Source of the DNA: Planctomycetota bacterium | GTDB lineage: Bacteria; Planctomycetota; UBA8742; UBA2392 | Length of the DNA stretch: 64,000 nucleotides | Reading direction: 5' to 3' | NCBI GenBank assembly: GCA_027493625.1 | Contig: JAOSKM010000001.1 | Span: 1,145,489 to 1,209,488, forward strand | Part shown: positions 17,745-25,596 of the stretch, piece after piece | Layout of the letters: every line of letters starts with the position of its first letter | How positions within the stretch are numbered: position 1 is the first letter of the stretch | Notes under the pieces: generated by a model | Seen by the model: the letters and a program-made list of their open reading frames with translations, nothing else | What the model was told of the DNA's origin: nothing | The model's database searches: none | Made by a program: the position numbers and the translations under genes

Positions 17745-18109
17745 GTCTCTGTCTCCTCCGGCAGGGGTCTGGCACCTTTTCGCCACGGGGGACTTTCGCT
17801 GTTCCATGAGCGTACAGGCGAAAAGGTGCCTGACCCCCTCGGCGAAAGTTGCGCGTACCCTGAACCCGGTAGTTTTGGGCGCTCCGGCCCGGTGGACGTC
17901 GCGGCTACTTCGTTGTGAGCCCCCGAGGCCAAATCCCCGCAAGGCTGAACCGCAGCAACGCGACGGCGAAAATGTACAGCATCAACGCCGGGACGCAAAC
18001 GAATCAGCCCGAATTCATCCAATTTTTATCGGGACGCGAGCGGCGCCGTGGGGCGGACATCCTGCCCGCCCCACGGCCGCGCGCTTGCGCTTGCGGCTCT
18101 TGTTTGTCG
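17745..18109. other. Intergenic region holding a long inverted repeat and a REP palindrome
   Basis: 365 bp without a convincing gene. 17764-17784 and 17817-17837 form a 21-bp inverted repeat (20 of 21 match; core GGCGAAAAGGTGCC). 18046-18076 is a GC-rich REP-like palindrome (GTGGGGCGG ... GCCCGCCCCAC). In between, a 25-codon hydrophobic reading frame near 17910-17985 (minus) lacks a ribosome site, and I do not call it. Confidence 0.6.
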
Positions 18110-18742
18110 TTACGCCACGGCCAGCTGCGCTTCGCGGGCGGCGCGCGCCTGCTCTTCGGCGAAGGCTACGGCTTCGGGCGGGGCGCCTTTGCGCAGCGCC
18201 TCCAGGAACTTCACGCGCTCGGGCTCGTTGATGCCATGCAGCATCCAGGTGAAGTAGACCCCCACGTCCTGCGGCTGCACGCCCTTCACGATGGAGTTCT
18301 CGGCCGCGATGATTTCCTCGTCGCTCATGTTCAGCCACATCTGGCCGATCACTTCGGTCTCCTCGTCGCTCATGTGCGCGTACTGGGTGGCCGCGTAGCG
18401 CGACAGTGCGAGGTACAGCCGGTAGCCGGCGGCGGGCTCGCTGATCGCCGCGTCGCACAGGCTCAGGATCTCGCGTTCGTGCTCATCCAGCACCTTGTGG
18501 GTCGAGAGCACGCGGCGCGCCAGCTTGGGCGCGAACTGCTGCAGCAGCGGGTCGATCACTCGGTCTTCGTGCTCGGCGTGTTCGTGCATCAGGCGCAGCG
18601 ACAGGCGCAGGCGCTGGGTGAAATTGCGGGCGGCCTCGCGGTCGGTGAAGTCCAGGCTGCCGGCGATGCGCAGCAGGTCGCTGAGTTCGCGGCGGATGCC
18701 CTTGTGGATGTAGAGGTAAAGGTTGTATCGGTCGTTCTGCAT
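18110..18742 (-). CDS. Hemerythrin-like (HHE) domain protein
   Basis: 210 residues from ATG 18742 (MQNDRYNLYLYIHKGIRREL). All-helical. Candidate metal ligands are H in YIHKGIR, the cluster HEHAEHEDRVIDPLL near residue 55, and HKVLDEHERE near 85, which fit a hemerythrin/HHE di-iron site. It is followed by a second helical half. Such proteins bind or sense oxygen, nitric oxide or handle iron. It lies downstream of two FMN-binding-fold genes and is probably co-transcribed with them. Confidence 0.75.
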   Translation of the reverse strand: MQNDRYNLYLYIHKGIRRELSDLLRIAGSLDFTDREAARNFTQRLRLSLRLMHEHAEHEDRVIDPLLQQFAPKLARRVLSTHKVLDEHEREILSLCDAAISEPAAGYRLYLALSRYAATQYAHMSDEETEVIGQMWLNMSDEEIIAAENSIVKGVQPQDVGVYFTWMLHGINEPERVKFLEALRKGAPPEAVAFAEEQARAAREAQLAVA

Positions 18743-18839
18743 GGCTGTGTCTCCGTGGGCTCCATTGCCCGCGGGAAACATAGCCCGCCGCGCAGTCGCG
18801 CGGTTCCTAACTGTTCGCTACGGCTTTCCTAAATGTTTG

Positions 18840-20183
18840 CTAACGGGTTTCCAGCACCAGTTCGCAGTCGCGCTCCAGTGTGAAACGGCCGCGCTTTACC
18901 GGCACGATGCGCACGTCGGGGCAGCGCTCGTCCAGCCGCTTGCGCAGCAGGATCAGGCGGCTTTCCAGGTTGTCCTTGTAGGGCGGCAGGCCCAGGCTGT
19001 CGTCCATGCGCAGCTCGCGGTTACCGAACTCGCTGCGGCCGGTCTGTTCGTGCTCGGTCAGCAGCTTCCACAAAATGCGCGCGGGCACGTTGCGTACCAG
19101 GTACTCGCCGTCGCAGAACACGGTTTCGTCCTTGGGGTACCAGGTGAACACACGACGCCTTGAGGCAAGGGGCGCGCGCTCGGGTTCGGGCGCGGGCTCC
19201 TCGTCCGCGCGCTCGCCCAGGCGCTCGATCGCCAGCGCGGCCTGGTTGGCCAGCAGGTTCAGGTAGGCCTCGTGCCAGTCCTGGAATGCCAGCGGGTCGG
19301 CGCTTTCGAGCGCCAGCACGCCCAGCAGCCGATCCCCCACCACCAGCGGCAGCGCCAGTTGCGACTGCGCCTCGCACAGGCCGGGCAGCGGGATCTCGGC
19401 CGTGACTTCCGCGCCGTCGCGCTGCATTTCACCGCGCACGGCACGGCCGTAGCGCAGCATTTCGCCCATGCCGGAGACGCGCAGCAGCCGTCGGGTTTTC
19501 GCCACCGTGCCGATCAGCCCCTCGCCCAGCGCGACCTCCGCGCCGGCGCCGCTGCTGTCGTAGCCGGTGCTTTCCACGGCGTAGAGGCGGCCGTCGGCCT
19601 CATCGTGCATCAGGTACATGGCGTGGCTGACGCGGAACAGCTCGCACAGCGAGGCCAGCAGGGTTTTCAGCAGCTCACCCATGTCGGCCGCGCGCACGAT
19701 GCGGTCGGAGATCACCTGCAGGCTGCGCAGCTCGGCGCGCGAATCGTCCATGGCCGGGCGCGGGTTGTCCGCGTCGGCCTGAAGCACGAAGCCGGGCTCA
19801 GGCTGCAGCTCAAGCACCTCGTACACGTCGGCCGACAGCAGCCGGAAGATGCCCTTCATGCCGGTGTGGGCGGCGATGGCCTGGATGCGCAGTTCCATTT
19901 CATCGAACAGGGGCCCGCTGGTTTCGGCGCGGATGAACTTGGCGTCGAGGCGCCAGGCCTCAAGCGTGGCGGGGTGCTTCAGCTGCACGCAGGCGTACGG
20001 GTTCACGCCGATGTTGCGCTTGGTCTTGTTGAAGAACTGGCAGCTCAGCGCGACGTGCCTGTCGTCGAGATAGTAGACGTGGCTGAGGTACGCCACGTTG
20101 GGGGTGCCCTGCGCGTCGCAGGTGACGATGGCGGCCGGCACCACGCCCTGGAAGCAGGGCATCAGCTCGCGCAGGCTGGTCAT
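18840..20183 (-). CDS. Three-domain regulator: flavin-reductase-like/PNPOx, GAF and winged-helix domains
   Basis: 447 residues. Residues 1-130 are a split-barrel pyridoxamine-phosphate-oxidase-like domain (VPAAIVTCDAQGTPNVAYLS). Residues 160-320 are a GAF domain (ISDRIVRAADMGELLKTLLA ... LLGVLALESADPLAF). Residues 345-447 are a winged-helix output domain (FTWYPKDETVF ... DNLESRLILLRKRLDERCP) like OmpR-type C-termini. The start overlaps the preceding FMN-fold gene by 4 bp. This arrangement reads as a soluble sensor in which flavin/heme and GAF domains control DNA binding. The ligand is unknown. Confidence 0.75.
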   Translation of the reverse strand: MTSLRELMPCFQGVVPAAIVTCDAQGTPNVAYLSHVYYLDDRHVALSCQFFNKTKRNIGVNPYACVQLKHPATLEAWRLDAKFIRAETSGPLFDEMELRIQAIAAHTGMKGIFRLLSADVYEVLELQPEPGFVLQADADNPRPAMDDSRAELRSLQVISDRIVRAADMGELLKTLLASLCELFRVSHAMYLMHDEADGRLYAVESTGYDSSGAGAEVALGEGLIGTVAKTRRLLRVSGMGEMLRYGRAVRGEMQRDGAEVTAEIPLPGLCEAQSQLALPLVVGDRLLGVLALESADPLAFQDWHEAYLNLLANQAALAIERLGERADEEPAPEPERAPLASRRRVFTWYPKDETVFCDGEYLVRNVPARILWKLLTEHEQTGRSEFGNRELRMDDSLGLPPYKDNLESRLILLRKRLDERCPDVRIVPVKRGRFTLERDCELVLETR

Positions 20184-20644
20184 GCCACCTCCGCGCCGGC
20201 GTTGGGGCCGGGTGTGGCGTCGAACACGCCGCTCAGCTCGAACTCGGCGGCGATCAGGTTGCTGTAATTCCAGCCCGCGGCCACGCGCGGCGCGATGCCG
20301 ACCTCTATCACCGCGTGGCGCGCGGTGTTGGCGAGACGCTGTGCGAGGCGCTGTTCGGCCTGTGTCATCTCGCGCAGCTTGGTATCGCGACCCTTCAGCT
20401 GGATGGTGCGGTGGGTGGCGGGCTCGCAGATGGTCAGGGCGATCATGCCGTTGTCGCGCAAGTTCGTGAGGCTGCGCGCGGCCGTGGACTGTTCGATGAA
20501 CACCACGCAGCGGTTCTTGGTGAAGCGCACGCCGACGCCGTGGGCCCAGTCCGGCCGCAGGTCGGCACTGCGCGTGCCGATCACGCAGACCAGGCCGCGT
20601 TCCAGGAATTCACGAAGTTCGGAGTCGATCAAGTTTCCGCCCAT
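20180..20644 (-). CDS. Pyridoxamine 5'-phosphate oxidase-fold protein
   Basis: 154 residues from the ATG at 20644 (MGGNLIDSELREFLERGLVC). Split-barrel FMN-binding fold with VCVIGTRSADLRPDWAHGV at the start. It lacks the features of true PdxH and resembles small flavin/F420-binding or heme-utilisation family members. It overlaps the sensor gene by 4 bp (ATGA) and starts the three-gene operon that ends with the hemerythrin-like protein. Confidence 0.7.
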   Translation of the reverse strand: MGGNLIDSELREFLERGLVCVIGTRSADLRPDWAHGVGVRFTKNRCVVFIEQSTAARSLTNLRDNGMIALTICEPATHRTIQLKGRDTKLREMTQAEQRLAQRLANTARHAVIEVGIAPRVAAGWNYSNLIAAEFELSGVFDATPGPNAGAEVA

Positions 20645-20692
20645 GACGCCGGCCACATGATACAGCCCGTTGCAACAGGCAACAGCCGCCGC

Positions 20693-20747
20693 GTGGGGCA
20701 GGCTGCCAGCCTGCCGACGGCCCAGGCGGGCTGGCAGCCCGCCCCAC
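20693..20747. repeat. Two REP-like palindromes
   Basis: GGCAGGCTGCCAGCCTGCC and GGCGGGCTGGCAGCCCGCC side by side within outer GTGGGGC/GCCCCAC arms, between the PNPOx-fold gene and the MazG-like gene. Confidence 0.7.
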
Positions 20748-20749
20748 GG

Positions 20750-21064
20750 CTAACAGCGATAAGCGCGGGTGCGGTTTTCTTCGCACTTGCAGGGGATGTT
20801 TTTGCAGCGGGGGCAGCCTTGGCCGTAGCGTTCGTTGGCCACTTCCTCGAGGTCGATATTGGCGATGCTGGCCAGCGTGGTCAGCCAGGCCAGCACGTCG
20901 GCGAACTCGTGTCTCAGGTTCTCGCGGCTGGTGCGGCCGTTGACGGCGCGGGCCAGCTCCCCCACTTCTTCGCTGAACCACAGCCAGGTGCTTTCGATGC
21001 CGCGCTTGCGGTCCTTGGCGCCGTAAGTGTCTTCGATCAGCTTCTGGAACTCGGAGATGTTCAT
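20750..21064 (-). CDS. MazG-like nucleotide pyrophosphohydrolase with a cysteine-rich tail
   Basis: 104 residues. Helical MazG/dUTPase-like core: EVGELARAVN with the EExxE-type acidic helix (WFSEEVGELA), then LRHEFADVLAWLTTLA supplying the ExxD pair. The C-terminus CPRCKNIPCKCEE looks like a small zinc-binding knuckle. It probably hydrolyses a nucleotide triphosphate; the specific substrate is unknown. Confidence 0.8.
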   Translation of the reverse strand: MNISEFQKLIEDTYGAKDRKRGIESTWLWFSEEVGELARAVNGRTSRENLRHEFADVLAWLTTLASIANIDLEEVANERYGQGCPRCKNIPCKCEENRTRAYRC

Positions 21065-21070
21065 GGTTGC

Positions 21071-21184
21071 CCCCAGAGCCCCGGCGGAAACGCCGGGGTG
21101 CGGCGGCCTTGGCCGCCGCGATTTGTGTCGGGTGAGATTCGCCCGGCGCCAGCGCCGGGCGTCCCCGCCCTCTCGGGCGGGGCT
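21071..21184. repeat. Cluster of four GC-rich palindromes
   Basis: CCCCGGCGGAAACGCCGGGG, GCGGCGGCCTTGGCCGCCGC, a GCCCGGCGC/GCGCCGGGC hairpin and GCCCCGCCCTCTCGGGCGGG in a row. They fill the gap between the tricorn protease stop and the MazG-like start. Confidence 0.75.
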
Positions 21185-24100
21185 CTACTTATCGATCTGC
21201 TTCAGCAGTTCCTTCACGGCCGTTTCGGTCTGGCGGTCGGTGCCGTTCTCCAGTTCTTCGGGTGTGTTCTCGACGAAGATGTCGGGCTTGCGGCCTGCCA
21301 GCTCGAGGTTCTCGCCTTCCACGGTGTATGCTCCGGTGCTGGGCAGGCGCATGCGGCTGCCGTCGATCAGGGTGTAGCTGCCGGTGCCGATCACGCCGCC
21401 CGCTGTATCCACACCCACGATCTTGCCCACGCCCAGCCTGCGGTAGCCCTCAGCCAGGATTTCCGCGTTGCTGAAGCTGGCCTGGTTGATCATCAGGATG
21501 CTCGGCTTCTCCAGCGCGATCGAGCGATAGATGTTCTCGCTGACCTGCTCCAGCCCGCCCCACTGGCGCTTCAGCCAGGGCTTCTTCATCAGGATCTCGA
21601 GAATGTCCACGGCCGTGTAGCCGCCGCCGTTGTAGCGCACGTCGATCACCACGCCTTCCTTGCCCAGCATCTCGTCGCCGAGCTCGTGCTTGAAGGCCGC
21701 CAGGGACGGGCCGTCCATGGCGGCGATGTGCACGTAGCCGAGGCGGCCGCTGGAAAGGCCGTCCACCATGTCGCGCTGCTGGCGCACCCAGCGCTGGTAG
21801 TACAGGCCGTATTCGCTGCGGCTGCTGACGGGTTTGACGGGCAGCGCACGGTTGCCTTCCCACTCGTGCTTCGAGTTCAGGTTCAGTGTTGTTTTCTTGC
21901 CGATGGTGCTGACCAGCAGGCTGGAAAGGTTTGTGGTTTCCGGGAACCACTTGCCGTTGATGCCCACCAGGTACTCACCGACCTCGGGCTTGCCCTCGGG
22001 CAGGTCGCAGGGGCCATCCTTGAGCACTTCTGTGATGCGGTACCTGCCCTGCGCCAGCTCAAGCGGGTCGAACAGCAGGCCGATACAGCCGGTGCTTTCG
22101 CTGAAGTCGTCGCTGCGGCGGTCGGCGCCGGTGAAGCCCTGGTGGCTGGAGTTCAGCTCACCGAGCAGCTCGTCCATCAGCAGGTCGTACTCGTCGCCGG
22201 TGCTGGCTGCGCCCAGCGCCAGCTTGTAGCGGGCCGCGGTCTTGCTCCATTCGATGCCGTGGTGCTTGCGGTCGTAGAAGTACTCGCCCATCACCCAGGC
22301 GGCTTCATCGAAGGCCGCCTGGCGCAGCTCGGCGCGGTTGCGGCGTTGCTCGATGCTGAAGCCGTAGGTGGTAGTCTTGCCGCCGGCCACGGGCATGCTG
22401 GTGATTTTGCCGGCATCCAGCCACCACAGGGTTTTCTCGTCGGCGCTGAGCCTGAGCGCCGACTTGCCGGTGCGGCTCTGGGTCAATTGCTTCAGGTCGG
22501 GGCCCTTGTCCGGGTCCAGCTCGAGCTTCCACAAGTTGGACTGGCCCTGCGAGCTGCCGATGAACACGTATGTTTTGCCATCGGACAGCGCCAGCGGGTC
22601 GCTCTCGTTGCCGTCGAGGCTGGTGATGCGTTTGGCGCGGTCCTTGATGTCCTGCAGCACCACCTTCAGCTCGGGGAACTTCTTGCCGTTGGCGGGCTTG
22701 TCGGCCTCGGCGGCGTCATCCTTCTTTTCTTCCTTCTTGTCTTCCTTCTTCGCCGGCTCTTTCTTCTTGAAGGCTTCCGCCAGCTCGTCTTCCTTGAACC
22801 TGGGGCCTTCGGGCGCGAGCTCTACGGACCAGACGTCGTAGGTCTTTTCCTGGTTGTTCACGAAGATCACGCGCTTGCCGTCAGCGCTGAACCGCGGCTG
22901 CGAGGCCGAGCCGAACAGGTGCGAGATCACGTGCGTCTCGCCGCTTACGGTGTCTGCCAGCATCACCACGTCGTCGTAGTTCGCGTTCGGCTGCTCGTAC
23001 AGGATCCAGCGGCCGTCGGCCGACACGTCGAAGGCTGCGCGTGAGGGCGAGCCGATGTTCACGCCGTGGAAGGTGCCCTTGATCGGCTTGGCCTTCGCGG
23101 CATCGCTGTCACCGAAGCGGTGAATCTCAACGATTTCGCGTTCGTCGCCGTAGGCGTAGACCACGCCGCTTTTTGAAACCACCGGATGCGACCAGCCCTT
23201 GCGGTAACCCTCAACGCTGCGGCCGGGCATCTTGCGCAGCCAGCTGACTCCCTTGCCGTCGGCCAGGCCGCTGAGGTTGAGAATCGCCAGACGGCCCTTG
23301 AGAGCGGTGCTGATCACCAGTTGTTCACTGTCCGGCGACCAGGCGAGGCCCTTTTCTTCGTCAACGGTGTCCGTGAGCTGCAGTGGCACGGCGCTTTCCT
23401 TTAACGCCATCACGAACACGTCGCCGCCGGCGATGAACGCCAGCTTCTTGTTGTCGGGGCTGACGGCGTAGTCGCTGGCGGTGCTGAGGGTGAGGCTGTT
23501 GACTTCACCGCGCCGCACGTCGCTGGCCAGTTTGACCGCAAGCGGCGAGATGCGGAACGGGTGGGCAGCCAGCAGGTCCCACACATACAGCTTCCAGCCG
23601 CCGTAGTTGCCGGTGCTGAATGCCGCCAGCCGGCTGCCGATCGAGATATCGCGCGGGTCGAGAGCCGGCTGATCGGCGAAGTCCAGCGTCTCGCCTGTGC
23701 GCAGGTCGTACATGGCGAAGCGACTGACCCGTGAGCTTGTGCCGTCCGCGTTCGCGCAAGTCACATAGAACAGCACGTCCTTCGAGCGGAACGCGGGGGA
23801 CGCGTCGTGGCTGCGATTGTCCGTGACGCGGCGGTGGTTGCTGGTGCGCAGGCCGTCGAAGTCGCAGAGCCAGATGTCGGAGTCGGCCGTGCCGTGGTAG
23901 CCGCGGCGCCGCATGGGCGAGCCGCCGGAGTTGACGTAGGCAATGCGCTTGCCGTCGGGGCTGATCGCTGCGTCGTATTCATGGCTGCCGTAGCCGCCGC
24001 CGGTGATCGGCCAGGGCTCGCCACCCTCAAGGCGCACCACCCACAGGTCGCGGCTGCCGCGGCGGTAGCTGCTGAAGATGATGCCCGAGCTGTCGGGCAG

Positions 24101-24481
24101 CCAGCAGTCCGGCTGGTCGGCGGCGTCGGAGAAAGTCAGCCGCCGCGCTGGGCCGCCTTCGGCCGGCATCACGAACACGTCGTCGTTGCCGTAACGCCTT
24201 GAGCGAAACGCCAGCCATTTGCCATCGGGCGAAAACTGCGGGTCGCCGTCGTTGTCCTCGGTGATGGTCAAGCGCCGGGCCGTACCGCCCTGGCTTGAGA
24301 CGCTCCAGATATCGCCGTCGTGCACGAACGCGAGCTGGGAACCATCCGGCGAAAGCGCCGGCTGCAAAAGCAGCTGCGAAGCCACTTCCGGCAGTTCGTC
24401 AGACTGTGCGGCAATCTGCGCGCGGTCGAAGTTGATGGCCAGCAGCAACGCCGCGGCCGTGAATACGCTGAGATACTTCAT
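21185..24481 (-). CDS. Tricorn-like S41 peptidase, exported
   Basis: 1098 residues from ATG 24481, with signal peptide MKYLSVFTAAALLLAINF. Residues about 30-560 are WD40/TolB-like beta-propeller repeats (LSPDGSQLAFVHDGDIW, FSPDGKWLAFRS and others). A lysine/glutamate-rich linker follows (KKKEPAKKEDKKEEKK). The C-terminal part has a tricorn C1 region, a PDZ domain (VGEYLVGINGKWFPET) and the S41 core with the nucleophile serine in INQASFSNAEI near residue 1004. An upstream ATG (24508) would add nine residues before the signal. Tricorn proteins degrade oligopeptides; here the signal implies periplasmic work. Confidence 0.92.
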   Translation of the reverse strand: MKYLSVFTAAALLLAINFDRAQIAAQSDELPEVASQLLLQPALSPDGSQLAFVHDGDIWSVSSQGGTARRLTITEDNDGDPQFSPDGKWLAFRSRRYGNDDVFVMPAEGGPARRLTFSDAADQPDCWLPDSSGIIFSSYRRGSRDLWVVRLEGGEPWPITGGGYGSHEYDAAISPDGKRIAYVNSGGSPMRRRGYHGTADSDIWLCDFDGLRTSNHRRVTDNRSHDASPAFRSKDVLFYVTCANADGTSSRVSRFAMYDLRTGETLDFADQPALDPRDISIGSRLAAFSTGNYGGWKLYVWDLLAAHPFRISPLAVKLASDVRRGEVNSLTLSTASDYAVSPDNKKLAFIAGGDVFVMALKESAVPLQLTDTVDEEKGLAWSPDSEQLVISTALKGRLAILNLSGLADGKGVSWLRKMPGRSVEGYRKGWSHPVVSKSGVVYAYGDEREIVEIHRFGDSDAAKAKPIKGTFHGVNIGSPSRAAFDVSADGRWILYEQPNANYDDVVMLADTVSGETHVISHLFGSASQPRFSADGKRVIFVNNQEKTYDVWSVELAPEGPRFKEDELAEAFKKKEPAKKEDKKEEKKDDAAEADKPANGKKFPELKVVLQDIKDRAKRITSLDGNESDPLALSDGKTYVFIGSSQGQSNLWKLELDPDKGPDLKQLTQSRTGKSALRLSADEKTLWWLDAGKITSMPVAGGKTTTYGFSIEQRRNRAELRQAAFDEAAWVMGEYFYDRKHHGIEWSKTAARYKLALGAASTGDEYDLLMDELLGELNSSHQGFTGADRRSDDFSESTGCIGLLFDPLELAQGRYRITEVLKDGPCDLPEGKPEVGEYLVGINGKWFPETTNLSSLLVSTIGKKTTLNLNSKHEWEGNRALPVKPVSSRSEYGLYYQRWVRQQRDMVDGLSSGRLGYVHIAAMDGPSLAAFKHELGDEMLGKEGVVIDVRYNGGGYTAVDILEILMKKPWLKRQWGGLEQVSENIYRSIALEKPSILMINQASFSNAEILAEGYRRLGVGKIVGVDTAGGVIGTGSYTLIDGSRMRLPSTGAYTVEGENLELAGRKPDIFVENTPEELENGTDRQTETAVKELLKQIDK

Positions 24482-24558
24482 GGCGACTCCGTACCTGGGA
24501 CCCGCCATTCATACGAATTGGCGGGCACGGAGCCACCGGCCACTTGGGGAATTCAGCT

Positions 24559-24789
24559 TCAGTCTTTGCGCACTGTGTCCGGGGCCGCGGTGCCGGCCTC
24601 GTCGGCAGGCGTGGATTTGTTCCAGGCGTCGCGCAGGCGCTTGCCGCGCTCGAGGGCGTCGTCAACGTCTTTGCGCAGGCGGGGCAGGTCGGCATCAACG
24701 GAGTGTTCGGGGTGCAACTGGTAGAAGTAGGCGCCGGCGCTTACCAGGCCTACCGCGAAGAAAATGATGTAGCCGACTATGCCCCGCAC
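24559..24789 (-). CDS. Small single-pass membrane protein, unknown function
   Basis: 76 residues from GTG 24789, with GGGAGA 7 bases upstream. One N-terminal helix (IVGYIIFFAVGLVSAGAYFY), then a charged amphipathic helix (LPRLRKDVDDALERGKRLRD) and a short polar tail. It lies 77 bp upstream of the tricorn protease gene on the same strand. A longer reading frame starting at 24900 has non-membrane, arginine-rich codons and no ribosome site, so the GTG is preferred. Confidence 0.55.
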   Translation of the reverse strand: MRGIVGYIIFFAVGLVSAGAYFYQLHPEHSVDADLPRLRKDVDDALERGKRLRDAWNKSTPADEAGTAAPDTVRKD

Positions 24790-25091
24790 CGCGAGTTCTC
24801 CCGTGCAGGAATCGGCAGACCGGGCGGAGCGTCTGAAGGAAATGCCAAGGCGTCCGCGAAGGCTTGATCTGCGGGCTTCCCCGAGGCATGGTGTGCGCAC
24901 GGCATGGGTGTGCGCGTCACGGCTGCGTCAGAAAGATTGTCAGGAAAAACGATTGTGGCGTGAAATTCCCGTGATGTTGCCCGGTTACCTTTACGCACGT
25001 CGCGAGAGCGACCCTGAAGATAAGAGCTAAGGCCGCTGTGGGAGATGTCGCTAGTTAAGGGGGGCGGTATCTTCAAGGCCTTTACTCCGGC

Positions 25092-25127
25092 AAAGGCGAT
25101 CGGGCGACCGGTCGCCTTTGTCCTTTT
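25092..25127 (+). terminator. Terminator-like hairpin upstream of the thioesterase gene
   Basis: AAAGGCGATCGG pairs with CCGGTCGCCTTT around a GCGA tetraloop, followed by GTCCTTTT. It lies upstream of the thioesterase promoter, with no plus-strand gene before it that I can identify, so it ends an unseen transcript or marks an attenuated leader. Confidence 0.55.
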
Positions 25128-25156
25128 CGGACAATCCGCTAAACCGTTGCTACAAT
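25128..25156 (+). promoter_or_regulatory. Candidate sigma-70-type promoter for thioesterase/ligase
   Basis: CGGACA (25128-25133), 17-bp spacer, TACAAT (25151-25156), 36 bp before the ATG. The -10 box is near consensus; the -35 matches 4 of 6. Confidence 0.5.
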
Positions 25157-25191
25157 CTCCGCCCATTCAAGGGCTTGTGACAACGGGATTC

Positions 25192-25596
25192 ATGGCTTAC
25201 GTCAGCAGCTACGAGGTTGAAGTCCGCAGCTACGAGCTCGACGTCTACAACCACGTCAACAACGCGGTTTACCTGAACTGGCTCGAGCACGGCCGCAGCA
25301 AGCTGCTGCAGGACAAGGGCTACAACTACCTGTCGATCATGGACGCCTGGGGCGTGCAGTTCATGACCGTGCACACCGGCATCGACTACCACAAGGCGCT
25401 GCAGCTCGGCGACCGCGCGGTGGTAACTACGCAGGTCGAGAAATTCGGCAACACCAGCATCACCATCGCCCACGCCATCACGCTGGTCGGCGACACTGAG
25501 CCCGCGGCCACGGCCAGGGTCGTGATCGTCTACACGGACATTGCTACAGGACGGCCCACTCCCGTGCCGAAGGAATTCGTGAGGCTGTATTCTTGA
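25192..25596 (+). CDS. Acyl-CoA thioesterase, 4-hydroxybenzoyl-CoA thioesterase family
   Basis: 134 residues from ATG 25192 (MAYVSSYEVEVRSYELDVYN). Hotdog fold with the active-site pattern LDVYNHVNNAVYLNWLEHGR (Asp and HVNN...Y). It hydrolyses acyl-CoA to free acid and CoA. It overlaps the following acyl-CoA ligase by 4 bp, so hydrolysis and activation of the same acyl group are produced together. Family members of this length include YbgC-like enzymes. A frame extended upstream to 25045 would read through the terminator hairpin and is rejected. Confidence 0.9.
   Translation: MAYVSSYEVEVRSYELDVYNHVNNAVYLNWLEHGRSKLLQDKGYNYLSIMDAWGVQFMTVHTGIDYHKALQLGDRAVVTTQVEKFGNTSITIAHAITLVGDTEPAATARVVIVYTDIATGRPTPVPKEFVRLYS

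Noticed and set aside
20315..23044. 909-codon open frame on the plus strand opposite the tricorn protease
   Set aside because: Antisense shadow of a high-GC gene; its protein is low-complexity (A, V, H, Q-rich) and matches no family, while the minus strand encodes a clear tricorn protease.
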